Shown here: positions 11,823-20,113 of the stretch, piece after piece
Layout of the letters: each line of letters opens with the position of its first letter
Position numbering within the stretch: position 1 is the first letter of the stretch
Notes under the pieces: generated by a model
The model's database searches: none
What the model was told of the DNA's origin: nothing
Seen by the model: only the letters and a program-made list of their open reading frames with translations
Virus record (IMG/VR): IMGVR_UViG_3300034063_000366
Coordinates: 1-34,356 of that record
DNA length: 34,356 bases
DNA from: a virus
Reading direction: 5' to 3' (one strand)
Made by a program: the position numbers and the translations under genes

Positions 11823-14125
11823 CCCTTGACTACCGTCAACCCCGGACCTGCGGCGTGCTCGACCATGCGCCGCAGGTCGCTTTTCGAGTAGGTGCGTGTC
11901 ATGTCCTCGCGTGCCCAGATGTTCTTTTTCGTCTGGAACTCGGCCGATTTGACCGCGCCCAGGTCGATCCAGCCGGCCTCTTTCAAACCATGCAGGAACG
12001 CCGCCTGCGGGATCTTGACGCCGCCGGGCGCACCCTGCTGCAGTTGGTTGCACAGCCGATAGAACGGCGATGCAATGACGCCGGCGGCAAATTCAGGTGA
12101 TGGGCGCAGCACCTGCTCAATCACATAACTTTCGGCCATGCTGCGGCCCGTCTCGATCAGGCGCGTGCGGTAGTCCGTCCAAGGCGGCATCGCCTTGGGA
12201 TTGAACGCGGACACGTTGCGCATCTTCAGCCACCGCGCGACCGCCACCAGCCCGCCGCCCTTGTACCAGTCCCAGAGCGCCGCGGCATCGGCCTTATCCA
12301 TGCGCGGCGCATAGGACCAGATGCAGAACCAGCGCCGGTCCTGGCTGGGCAGCGTCAGCGGCACCGGGTCGTTGGTGAACGCGAGCACGAACAGGCGATT
12401 GACCATGTCATACGGATGCAGGCCCTTCCGCTCGATGGTCAGCGTGTCCGGCGGCGCGGCGATGATCGGCTTCAGATGATTGGACAGCGCGCGGCGCTCG
12501 CCGGCGTCCGGCTCCTTCAGTTCATTCAGGATCAGGATCTCGCTCTCCAGCGCGTAGCCCCAGCGCGAATTGATCCCCTTGGCGTCCACCAGCCCCCGGT
12601 TTCGCAGGTTCGGCCCGCACACGGACCAGATGAACGGGAACCAGAGCGTGTCCTTGCCGCAGTCCTCATCGCCGCCGTGCAGGACCGCATGATTGATCTT
12701 CACCTCCGGGTGCTGGAGCTTGTAGGCCATCACGTCGAAAACGTGTTCCCGCTCGACCGGGTCGGGTATCAGCATCTCGGCATGGGCCAGCCACGGTGAA
12801 ATTTCACTGGCCGCAACGCCGGACAGGTCCGGCCGCGCGTCAATCCAGCGGTTGCCGTAGACCTCGCCATCGCGCGCCACTAGCACGCTCTCGCCAGCGG
12901 CGTAGGTCAGACCGCGCAGCACACGCGCCCCGGACGCCTGGCGGTTCTCATCGTAGCAGGTCGCGGCCTCGATCTTGCGCTGGTTGTGGATCGACTTGCA
13001 GTCGATGTGCCGGAACACAGCATTGAACGCGCCGCGCGTCATCTCGCGTCGGTCAATCATGTCGAAGTAGGCGTCATCCTCGACGATGTAGGCGAAACGT
13101 GAATACCATTCGCGTTTGGTCAGGCGGCCCAGTTCCTTGCGGTCCACCTCGGCCACGACCTCGGCGGCGGTGTCGGGGAACGCCTCGGTCGGCTGGATCG
13201 CCGCCGCGACCTTGGCCATGCGCTCGGCCACCAGTTCCTCGCGGAAGCCCGCCTGCACCGTCGGCCCACCCTGCTCGGCCACCCACGCGAGGAAGGCGTT
13301 GCTGTCGAGGTGCTCGCAGTGGGCGTGATAGCAGCAGAACGCCCGGTTGACGGGCGAGTAACGGCCCTCGATCTGGCCGTCCGTATGTTCGTGATTGTTC
13401 GGGCAGACAACGCCGCACCAGCCCTCGCGGTTGACCTGCGAGAGCACCAGCCCTTGGTCGGAGAGCCACTTGAGCACGCTGTCGGACCCGGTGTCGCGCA
13501 GGCGGATGACCTGCGGCCCGGCGCTGTCGGCGGGTGCTGGCGTGACGCCCAGGCCCTCGCAGATCTGCGGCAGCGTGTACTCGCGGTCGGGGTGGAACTC
13601 GACCAGACGGGCCTCGAACCCGTCCCGCCCCGGCTTCATGTTCGGGCTGCCCGGCAGGCGGCAGTTCCTAACGGCATTGGTGGCGCCGGGGTCGGTATAG
13701 CCCGCCTCGGCGATGGCCGTGATGGCCGCGACGAACTCGCCCTTGCTCGGCTGCTCCTTGAAGGCATAGCCCCACTGGCAGTTGCCGGGCGACGTCTCGA
13801 CGACCCATGTCGGCGGCACGGGCGGCGTCTTGGACTTCGTGCCGATGTCGTCCAGCATCATGAACAGGACGTACTCGCAGTTGGCCGCACTGGCCGACGG
13901 CTTGCCGTCGGTGAAGCGGTCGATGATGAACGAGCCGGTGTTGATGAACCAGCTTTCGCCATCCTTGCGCTGGCGCGACGGCAGGAAGGCGGGCCATGTG
14001 TACTTCGGCGTACCGTCGCGGTGTGTGGCCTGCACGCCGTCACGCATGACGGCTTTCTGGCGCACGATCAGCGCGGTCTCGCCCTCGGGGGCAAGGCCGG
14101 TCAAGTATTCAAGCAGGTCTGTCAT
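11819..14125 (-). CDS. primase-helicase (RepB-type primase plus SF3-like helicase)
   Basis: 768 aa from ATG 14125, behind GAGGAAACA. The N-terminal third resembles archaeo-eukaryotic RepB/PrimPol-type primases: MMLDDIGTK with D92 and D93, then ETSPGNCQWGY and RLPGSPNMKPG. Residues 237-272 hold a Cys/His cluster (C237, C241, H245, C265, H269, C270) in the PNNHEHTDG...YHAHCEH style of phage primases. The helicase domain has Walker A GGDEDCGKDT (about 484-493) and Walker B ILILNELKE, like the NrS-1 polymerase-type (DUF5906) helicases. It would prime and unwind DNA for the phage polymerase encoded upstream. A single protein for both roles is common in phages. Confidence 0.88.
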   Translation of the reverse strand: MTDLLEYLTGLAPEGETALIVRQKAVMRDGVQATHRDGTPKYTWPAFLPSRQRKDGESWFINTGSFIIDRFTDGKPSASAANCEYVLFMMLDDIGTKSKTPPVPPTWVVETSPGNCQWGYAFKEQPSKGEFVAAITAIAEAGYTDPGATNAVRNCRLPGSPNMKPGRDGFEARLVEFHPDREYTLPQICEGLGVTPAPADSAGPQVIRLRDTGSDSVLKWLSDQGLVLSQVNREGWCGVVCPNNHEHTDGQIEGRYSPVNRAFCCYHAHCEHLDSNAFLAWVAEQGGPTVQAGFREELVAERMAKVAAAIQPTEAFPDTAAEVVAEVDRKELGRLTKREWYSRFAYIVEDDAYFDMIDRREMTRGAFNAVFRHIDCKSIHNQRKIEAATCYDENRQASGARVLRGLTYAAGESVLVARDGEVYGNRWIDARPDLSGVAASEISPWLAHAEMLIPDPVEREHVFDVMAYKLQHPEVKINHAVLHGGDEDCGKDTLWFPFIWSVCGPNLRNRGLVDAKGINSRWGYALESEILILNELKEPDAGERRALSNHLKPIIAAPPDTLTIERKGLHPYDMVNRLFVLAFTNDPVPLTLPSQDRRWFCIWSYAPRMDKADAAALWDWYKGGGLVAVARWLKMRNVSAFNPKAMPPWTDYRTRLIETGRSMAESYVIEQVLRPSPEFAAGVIASPFYRLCNQLQQGAPGGVKIPQAAFLHGLKEAGWIDLGAVKSAEFQTKKNIWAREDMTRTYSKSDLRRMVEHAAGPGLTVVKG

Positions 14126-14142
14126 TGTTTCCTCGGGGGTTT

Positions 14143-14559
14143 TTATCGTGTGACCTTGCGGGCGTAGGCTTGGATTGACTTGGGGATGCGCTTCCACTTG
14201 AGGACGCCGAACCCGCCGTTGTGGCAGGCGGCGGCGCGGAACTGATTGCCCTTGGCACCGCGCCAACAGATCGCCAGGTGCTTCATCCCGGCGCTGGTCT
14301 GGGTGGCGCAGGACGCCTTGCGGATGTTCTTGTAGCCCAGCCCCGCGGCAGTGCGCGGCAGCACCTGCAGCGGCCCACGCTCGCCTGCGGCACCCACGCG
14401 ACCGCACTTGACGCCGCTCTCGACGCGGGCCACGCGCAGCGCGAAGGACTGCGGCACGCCGTGCTTGTGTGCCATCTGCTTGACGATGACGGTGGCGTCC
14501 TTGGCCTGCGCGGCCGATGTGGCGATGGCAAGCGCCATCATGGCAATAACAACTCTCAT
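14143..14559 (-). CDS. secreted lytic transglycosylase (SLT-like)
   Basis: 138 aa from ATG 14559, two bases from the polymerase stop. The N-terminus MRVVIAMMALAIATSAAQA is a Sec signal peptide with probable cleavage after AQA. The mature part has ALRVARVESG with catalytic Glu47, then GERGPLQVLPRTAAGLGY, the glutamate and G..QVLP.TA features of soluble lytic transglycosylases. It cleaves peptidoglycan glycan strands. Its location between polymerase and primase is unusual for a lysis gene. It might open the wall for exit, or have been kept from a host gene. Three cysteines lie in the mature domain. Confidence 0.85.
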   Translation of the reverse strand: MRVVIAMMALAIATSAAQAKDATVIVKQMAHKHGVPQSFALRVARVESGVKCGRVGAAGERGPLQVLPRTAAGLGYKNIRKASCATQTSAGMKHLAICWRGAKGNQFRAAACHNGGFGVLKWKRIPKSIQAYARKVTR

Positions 14560-14561
14560 GC

Positions 14562-16520
14562 TTAACCCTTTCCGTATCTGTCCATGATTGAGGCTTCGGC
14601 TGCCAGCGGCAGGCCCTCGGCCCATGCAGGCGGCGTGCTCATCACCCGCTGCATCTGTTCAAGCACGTCTTCGGGCTGGTCCGTTTCAATGACGATCTCG
14701 TCGTGGACATGCAGCACCACGTCCGGCAACTGCCGCAACGCATGACGCAGGATGTCGGCGGCGGTGGCCTGCGTGATGTTTTCGCACGCGAGCCCCTTCC
14801 AGAGCCGCGCGCGCGGCCACTGCTTGGCGTCCGCTGCGGGCTTCCACGCCGCCTTGGCATAGGTCACGCCGTCCTCCTCCAAAAGAGCATGAGGGTAACA
14901 GAGGACGCGACCGCTCGGCAACGAGTACCAAAGATGAACGCCGTCGTAATAATATGTAACGCGGCCCGCTACCATTTGTGTCTTCGGGTTGCGGATCGCG
15001 CGCGTATAGGCCACCTCCAGATCGAACCAGTAAGGCACGGCCCAGGCGTTGGCGCGGCGCCAGCCGTCCACCATCTTGCGCGCCTCGCTCTCGGGCAGCA
15101 CGATGCCGTAGGCGCGGCCCATGGCGGCGAAGGCCCCAACGCCGCCGGCGAAGCCGCAGGCGAGCTCTTGAACCTTGCCGACCTGGCGCTGGTCCTTCGT
15201 GACCTCGTCGATCCTGCACTGGAACGTCGCGGCGGCGTTGACCTTGTAGACATCCTCGCCGTTGCGGAACAGGTCCAGCTTGGCCTCGCCGGGCTTGCCG
15301 CTGCACCACGGCGTGACGCGGGCCTCGATGGACGACCAGTCGGCCACGACGAACTTCTTGCCCTCGGCGGGGATCAGCGCCGGGCGCAGCATGGATTTGA
15401 GCACGTCGGTCACGCGCTTGCCGAATTGTGGCACGATGGCATGACGGCGCACCATGGCCTGCCGGACTAATTCAGGCTCGGCGGCGCATTTCCGGGGGAA
15501 GTTGTGGACCTGGAGGCCATACGACGAAGCTCGTCCTGTAGCTGCACCGCCCGCGAATACAAACGCACCCCTGACGCGACCGTCTTCATCATCTCCAAGC
15601 GCCGCTGCTCGCTCAAACTTCGCCACGGACGATGCCCAGACATCGTCCGCGCACTGCACCACTTCAGCGACTTCCGCAGGGACTTCATCAGGGTTCTCCA
15701 TCGCCAGCAGGTTGGCACGCACGGCCTTGTCGATGCTGACCTTCGCCTCGCCGTCCTTCCAGACCGTCATCAGCCTGCGGGCCTCCGGCCCGACACGCTC
15801 CCAGACCCATTCCCTCATGCGCGGGCTGCGGATGCTGGTCAAGCCCGTGATCTCGCGGAACGTGACCTCGATCTCGTCCAGTTCGGCTGCCGCATAGGCG
15901 ACCGCCGCCTTGGCCAGCGGCACGTCCAGCCGGACGCCCCGGTCGTTGATGCGCTCGTTGATGTGGTAGTCGGCCAGTTCCTCGTCGGTCAGGTCGCGCA
16001 TGGCCTGCGAGAAGGCCCGCATGGCCAGCACGTCCTGCTCGCAGTAGCGGATCATCTCCTGCATCAGGTCGGCGTCCTCACGGAACCGCCCGTCTGCCTG
16101 CGGCACGGACAGCGCGCGGATCAGCGCCGCACCGCGGTGGTCCTTCTTCATGGACGCGCCCGCGAAGCGGCCCACGTCCTCCAGAGAGCCCGGCGCGCAG
16201 TTGGCGCGGGCCTGCGTCGCGGTGCAGTAGAACTGCGTCAGCGCAGGCTCGGGCACCTTGAAATCAGGGCAGATCACATACCAGAACAACAGCCGCTCGA
16301 AGGCGGCGTTGTGGGCGCGGATCTGTACACCAGAAAGAATTGCGGCCGAAACTTTCTGTGGAAAGGGTTGGTCAGGGGTCCATGTGATCACGTCTTCGTC
16401 GTCGAAGGCATAGGACATGCATAGCACCTCGGTGCTGGCGTCCTGCATGTAGTTGTAGACGCCGCGTCCCGGCAGGTCGCAGTGGCTGCGGGTTTCGAAA
16501 TCAAGCCAGAGTATGGTCAT
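14562..16520 (-). CDS. DNA polymerase, family A, with 3'-5' exonuclease
   Basis: 652 aa from ATG 16520, which overlaps the methyltransferase stop. The DEDD exonuclease has LDFET (D7, E9), HNAAFER (about 70-76) and YCEQDVLA (D163). The polymerase has motif A VADWSSIEAR (D394), O-helix motif B with R445 and K449 (RQVGKVQELACGFAGG), and motif C VHDE (606-608 region). Relative to E. coli Pol I, positions F762 and Y766 are Leu453 and Phe457. Length suits phage family A polymerases. It is the replicative enzyme, with primase-helicase downstream and nuclease genes upstream in the same operon. Confidence 0.95.
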   Translation of the reverse strand: MTILWLDFETRSHCDLPGRGVYNYMQDASTEVLCMSYAFDDEDVITWTPDQPFPQKVSAAILSGVQIRAHNAAFERLLFWYVICPDFKVPEPALTQFYCTATQARANCAPGSLEDVGRFAGASMKKDHRGAALIRALSVPQADGRFREDADLMQEMIRYCEQDVLAMRAFSQAMRDLTDEELADYHINERINDRGVRLDVPLAKAAVAYAAAELDEIEVTFREITGLTSIRSPRMREWVWERVGPEARRLMTVWKDGEAKVSIDKAVRANLLAMENPDEVPAEVAEVVQCADDVWASSVAKFERAAALGDDEDGRVRGAFVFAGGAATGRASSYGLQVHNFPRKCAAEPELVRQAMVRRHAIVPQFGKRVTDVLKSMLRPALIPAEGKKFVVADWSSIEARVTPWCSGKPGEAKLDLFRNGEDVYKVNAAATFQCRIDEVTKDQRQVGKVQELACGFAGGVGAFAAMGRAYGIVLPESEARKMVDGWRRANAWAVPYWFDLEVAYTRAIRNPKTQMVAGRVTYYYDGVHLWYSLPSGRVLCYPHALLEEDGVTYAKAAWKPAADAKQWPRARLWKGLACENITQATAADILRHALRQLPDVVLHVHDEIVIETDQPEDVLEQMQRVMSTPPAWAEGLPLAAEASIMDRYGKG

Positions 16521-17041
16521 GTTGGCAACCGAAACAACCCGCGCCAAGTCTCCCATGCGCGCGACACCGCGCCGGTGCCGGGAAACAAATCGTGCATGTC
16601 ATCCTCAGGCCGCGCACCTACAACCTCAAACAGCCAGTGACACACCTTTTCCGGCTTTGCGCCCGTCAACCCGCGCCTCATCGTGATGTTGCAGTCCACC
16701 CAGTCGCGCATCACCAGCCGCTTGCTGACGACAGGCTTTCGCGCCGGTTTAACGATCACAGGTTCCCACGCATAGGCAACGGGAACGTTGCGTTTGAACG
16801 CTGCGAACGGCTTAACCCATGCCATCCATCTTGCGCCTGTACTAGATACTAGCGGCGCAAGCACAGCCATACTTGCAGGCGTCGCCGCTGCGTGGAGCAC
16901 CCAGCCGTCAAATTCCGATTGCAAACGGGCTATCAGCGCGGCGTGGTCAACTTCGCCGCCGTAATCGGGGTGGTCTTTGTAGAGATGGGCGCAGTTTATG
17001 TATGGTGGGTCTGCGTACCCAATTTTGCGTGCGTCTGTCAT
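16517..17041 (-). CDS. DNA N6-adenine methyltransferase-like (DPPY type)
   Basis: 174 aa. It carries YADPPYIN (residues 9-16) as catalytic motif IV and, at the C-terminus, DLFPGTGAVSRAW as the AdoMet-binding FxGxG motif. Having motif IV before motif I fits a circularly permuted, beta-like order, though the protein is much smaller than most. The family recurs in phage replication clusters and probably methylates phage DNA at adenine. No cognate restriction enzyme is seen. It overlaps the polymerase start by four bases and follows a 48-base gap that holds a hairpin. Confidence 0.75.
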   Translation of the reverse strand: MTDARKIGYADPPYINCAHLYKDHPDYGGEVDHAALIARLQSEFDGWVLHAAATPASMAVLAPLVSSTGARWMAWVKPFAAFKRNVPVAYAWEPVIVKPARKPVVSKRLVMRDWVDCNITMRRGLTGAKPEKVCHWLFEVVGARPEDDMHDLFPGTGAVSRAWETWRGLFRLPT

Positions 17042-17050
17042 GAAATGGTC

Positions 17051-17082
17051 GGGGCGCGGCCCCTGGACAGAAACCGCGCCCC
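17051..17082 (-). other. stem-loop between methyltransferase and SSB-like genes
   Basis: GGGGCGCGG (17051-17059) and CCGCGCCCC (17074-17082) are perfectly complementary 9-mers with a 14-base loop. The first arm can also pair locally as GGGGC-GCG-GCCCC. It fills the short gap in the leftward operon. There is no T tract; it may be a partial terminator or an mRNA processing or stability element. Confidence 0.5.
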
Positions 17083-17089
17083 TTGCCCG

Positions 17090-17728
17090 TTACGCGCTGC
17101 GACGGCGGCGGGTGGGTGTCTCCACCGGCGCTTCGCTCACGGACTGCTCGTCAGCCTGCCCATCGAGGCTCACCCACGCGGTGATGTCGAACACCGGCGT
17201 GAAGATGCGGCCATAGGACTTGTGCGTATAGTGCTCCTTCTTCAGGCGCACCACCGGCACGGGCTTGGACTGGTCCTGTTCGACCTGCGCGGCGATGTCA
17301 AGGGCCAGCTTCTGGACGGCGCGCTTGCCGCCCACGGAGGTGACGTTGTAGACGACCTCCAGCCCCTTGTCCTCGCCGCTCATGCACTTGAGGCTCATGC
17401 CGACCTGCAGTTCCCAACCGCGCTTGGCGTTGGGCGGTGCAGCATCGACCTCCGGCAGCGGGTCTGCCACCGGCACCATCTTCTCGGCCAGCACCTCGCC
17501 GTCGCCCCAGGCAATGTAGCCGTGGACGAACGAGAAGGGGTTGACCGCCCAGGTCGAGGTTTCCTCAACCTCGGTCTGATCGGCGCCGAACACCCAGTGG
17601 CCCGTCTTGTCCATCTTGAGGATGGCCATGCCGCTGCCGCCGACCTCATGCTCAAGCGAGCGCAGGGCCTTGGACAGAGACTGGACGGAGGGGAGCTTGG
17701 CGTTGCCAAAAGTCACGATGTCGTTCAT
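17090..17728 (-). CDS. replication protein in SSB position, unknown family
   Basis: 212 aa from ATG 17728. It lies between the DUF2800 nuclease and the polymerase/methyltransferase genes, where many phages carry an ssDNA-binding protein (DUF2815). Its middle is beta-rich (GHWVFGADQTEVEETSTWAV, LQVGMSLKCMSGEDKGLEVV) and its tail is basic (TPTRRRRSA), unlike the acidic tip of bacterial SSB. I see no DUF2815 motif. An OB-like or other ssDNA-binding protein is inferred from synteny only. Confidence 0.7.
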   Translation of the reverse strand: MNDIVTFGNAKLPSVQSLSKALRSLEHEVGGSGMAILKMDKTGHWVFGADQTEVEETSTWAVNPFSFVHGYIAWGDGEVLAEKMVPVADPLPEVDAAPPNAKRGWELQVGMSLKCMSGEDKGLEVVYNVTSVGGKRAVQKLALDIAAQVEQDQSKPVPVVRLKKEHYTHKSYGRIFTPVFDITAWVSLDGQADEQSVSEAPVETPTRRRRSA

Positions 17729-17741
17729 TGTATTGTCCTTC

Positions 17742-18866
17742 CTAGACAAGTTTACCAAGGGCAGCCGTCAATTGACGACCAACCTGCAACACGGCGGGTC
17801 GCGGATCATCCGCGCTTGCCAGCGTGTTACCCGATGAGACGGCGGTGATGAGCCCTTCCGGCATGTCGATCTTGCGCTTCTTCAGCACCTTCTCGACCTG
17901 CGCCGGGCTCTTCAACTCCGTCAATTCCTGCGCACTACACCCTGCTTCGGTGAGTGCTGTCAAGGCCGCAGCCTCATTCGCCCACTGCCGGGTCGCGCGC
18001 TTGGCGACCAGCTTGTAGCCGGGCACCTCGGTTCCGTTCTCCAGCAGCGTCTGCGCCAGTTCCTTCGCGTCCTTGATCCAGCCCTCCAGCAACTCGATCC
18101 GGTCGAGCGCAGCGGCAAGGTCGTCCACGTTGATGGTCTTCAAGGCGGTACGCTCCGCACGGGCCACGGCGCCCGTCACCAGCGGGCAGACCGACTTGGC
18201 GGCGCACCAGCGGCAGTGGTCGCCGGTGGCCAGCGGCGCGTCCGGCTGCTCGGAGGCCCGCACGGCGAGGATCAGGTCGGCCTCGAACCGCTTGATGCGG
18301 GCGAGGTCGGTCGTCCACTTCTTCACAAACGGCGGCTGGACGATGTAGACGTCAATCGCCTCGACATCCTGGAACGCCCACCGGGTGGCCGTGGTGTGAA
18401 GAGCGGCAGCGATGTAGAACATGGCCTGCGGGTTCTCTTCCGCCTCGACCGCCACGCCATCGCCGAACTTCCAGTCCACCAGAATGCCGCGGTCGCCAAT
18501 ACGGCCAACCAGATCGGCGGAACCAAAAACGCCAGGGATAGCATCACCAAAGCCGACAACCTTTTCGGCATCAAATTCCATGGTCTTGTCGGGGTCGATC
18601 TCGTCAAGTGCCGCAAGCGCCGGCAGCAGCTTGCGCTCCAGCCGGTCTTCCGTCAACTCGATGCCGTTGTAGACGGTGCCGAGGAACTCCTCCGGCGGCT
18701 TGCCCGTCTCCAGCACCGCTGCGATGACGTGGTGCAGCAGCGTACCCTCGTCGGCGTAGCTGCTGGACGGCTTGGGCGGCATCTTCTGCACCAGCGCCAC
18801 GCTGCCGGGGCACGCGATGACGCGCTTGGCGGTCGAGCCGCCAACAATGTTAGAGTGTTGGGCCAT
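17742..18866 (-). CDS. DUF2800 Cas4-like nuclease
   Basis: 374 aa, first gene of the leftward replication operon, starting at ATG 18866 behind CAGGAGACGACAGT. PD-(D/E)XK residues are E40 (ADEGTLLH), D118 (GSADLVG), and D131 with K133 (ILVDWKFGDG). Cysteines C19 (ACPGS) and C218, C221, C227 (HCRWCAAKSVC) are arranged as in Cas4/AddB iron-sulphur nucleases, one N-terminal and three C-terminal. The C-terminal third (WANEAAALTALTEAGC onward) is typical of DUF2800. It probably processes DNA ends in replication or recombination. Confidence 0.88.
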   Translation of the reverse strand: MAQHSNIVGGSTAKRVIACPGSVALVQKMPPKPSSSYADEGTLLHHVIAAVLETGKPPEEFLGTVYNGIELTEDRLERKLLPALAALDEIDPDKTMEFDAEKVVGFGDAIPGVFGSADLVGRIGDRGILVDWKFGDGVAVEAEENPQAMFYIAAALHTTATRWAFQDVEAIDVYIVQPPFVKKWTTDLARIKRFEADLILAVRASEQPDAPLATGDHCRWCAAKSVCPLVTGAVARAERTALKTINVDDLAAALDRIELLEGWIKDAKELAQTLLENGTEVPGYKLVAKRATRQWANEAAALTALTEAGCSAQELTELKSPAQVEKVLKKRKIDMPEGLITAVSSGNTLASADDPRPAVLQVGRQLTAALGKLV

Positions 18867-18892
18867 ACTGTCGTCTCCTGTTGTTTCGTCTG

Positions 18893-18921
18893 TCGTTACA
18901 GATTTCTTGTTGACCTGTCAA
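18893..18921 (-). promoter_or_regulatory. candidate promoter of the leftward replication operon
   Basis: Read on the minus strand, TTGACA (18921-18916), a 17-base spacer and TAACGA (18898-18893). The -35 is consensus but the -10 is poor. The -35 lies in the dyad TTGAC-CT-GTCAA (18910-18921), so a facing TTGACC points rightward toward the VRR-NUC operon, though without a good -10. The dyad may be a shared operator. Confidence 0.35.
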
Positions 18922-18944
18922 GCGATGTTTGTTAGGAGATGGTC

Positions 18945-19262
18945 ATGGGTGCGGAAAGCCAGATCGAGAAGTACTTCGTGCAGACGGTCGCGCGCATGGG
19001 CGGGACGGCGTACAAGTTCACGTCACCCGCCCACCGCGGCGTCAGCGACCGCATCGCCTGTCTGCCGGACGGCTCGACGTGGTTCGTAGAACTGAAAGCG
19101 CCCGGCGGGCGGCTATCGCCGCTCCAGAAGCTCTTCGCGGCCCGCATGAAGGAACTCGGACAGAACTACACGACACTATGGTCAAAGACGGAGATAGACG
19201 AATGGCGATTGAATTTGGAGACTGCCGCGACATCATGCGGCGCTGGGCAGCCCAAGGCGTGA
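18945..19262 (+). CDS. VRR-NUC domain nuclease
   Basis: 105 aa from ATG 18945, placed 6 bases after AGGAG (18934-18938); ATG 18939 touches the RBS and is rejected. The sequence is a minimal VRR-NUC domain: GVSDRIACLPDG with D35, then STWFVELKAP with E49 and K51, and SPLQKLF after it. The family is a PD-(D/E)XK nuclease used by phages in replication and recombination, comparable to the Holliday-junction-type enzyme of FAN1. It is the first gene of the rightward operon and overlaps the methyltransferase by 61 bases. Confidence 0.88.
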   Translation: MGAESQIEKYFVQTVARMGGTAYKFTSPAHRGVSDRIACLPDGSTWFVELKAPGGRLSPLQKLFAARMKELGQNYTTLWSKTEIDEWRLNLETAATSCGAGQPKA

Positions 19263-20113
19263 AGGCGCAGATGTGCGTGACCTCGCCGCCCTATTTCGGC
19301 CTGCGCGACTACGGCGTCGAGGGTCAGATCGGCCTTGAGCAGACGCCCGACGAATACGTCGCCGCGATGGTCGAGGTGTTCCGCTGCGTGCGTGACGTGC
19401 TGGCAGACGATGGGACGCTGTGGCTGAACATTGGGGATAGTTACGCGGCAAGCGGCGCGGGGGGAAATCCTGCCGAGAGCAAGCATAAGAAGCAAGCTAC
19501 TAACGTGGGCTCTCTGAAACGCGGCAGAAAGGCTCCGGACGCACTAAAGCCCAAAGACATCATCGGCATCCCGTGGATGCTGGCCTTCGCCCTTCGCGCT
19601 GACGGCTGGTATCTGCGCCAAGACATCATTTGGCACAAACCCAACCCCATGCCGGAAAGCGTACGCGACCGCTGCACCAAGTCGCATGAGTATGTGTTCC
19701 TGTTGTCCAAGTCGGAACGGTACTTCTTTGATAGCGAGGCAATGAAAGAGCCCGCAGCGCAACCTGTCCGTAAACGCGCCGACAGGTTTGGCGGAAATAA
19801 ATATACCGGCAAGACAACTATGCACAGCGACGGCAGCATTTTTACGGGCAGCGAAATGCGCAACCGCCGCAGCGTCTGGACCGTTGCCACCCGTCCATAC
19901 AAGGGTGCTCATTTCGCCACCTTCCCGCCCGCGCTGATTGAGCCGTGCATTCTAGCCGGCAGTCGCTTCGGCGACGTGGTGCTGGACCCGTTCATGGGTA
20001 GCGGCACAACGGCGGCGGTCGCGCTTCAACACAAGCGCCAGTACTTGGGTTGCGAACTGAACCCCGAATATGGCGCACTGCAACAGGAGCGGATTGCCCG
20101 TGCTATCGCTTAG
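19202..20113 (+). CDS. site-specific DNA methyltransferase (N4/N6 type)
   Basis: 303 aa from ATG 19202, behind GGAGATAGACGA. Motif IV TSPPYFGLRDYG (27-38) is followed by target-recognition sequence and, near the C-terminus, DPFMGSGTTAAVA as AdoMet motif I, the order of beta-class enzymes of the N-4/N-6 methylase family. SPPY is common in N4-cytosine enzymes and also in some N6-adenine ones, so the base is not settled. No restriction enzyme gene is adjacent, so it is an orphan methyltransferase that could protect phage DNA. Confidence 0.9.
   Translation: MAIEFGDCRDIMRRWAAQGVKAQMCVTSPPYFGLRDYGVEGQIGLEQTPDEYVAAMVEVFRCVRDVLADDGTLWLNIGDSYAASGAGGNPAESKHKKQATNVGSLKRGRKAPDALKPKDIIGIPWMLAFALRADGWYLRQDIIWHKPNPMPESVRDRCTKSHEYVFLLSKSERYFFDSEAMKEPAAQPVRKRADRFGGNKYTGKTTMHSDGSIFTGSEMRNRRSVWTVATRPYKGAHFATFPPALIEPCILAGSRFGDVVLDPFMGSGTTAAVALQHKRQYLGCELNPEYGALQQERIARAIA

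Noticed and set aside
13310-14167. 285-aa plus-strand ORF within the primase-helicase gene
   Set aside because: Antisense shadow of a gene with clear primase and Walker motifs.
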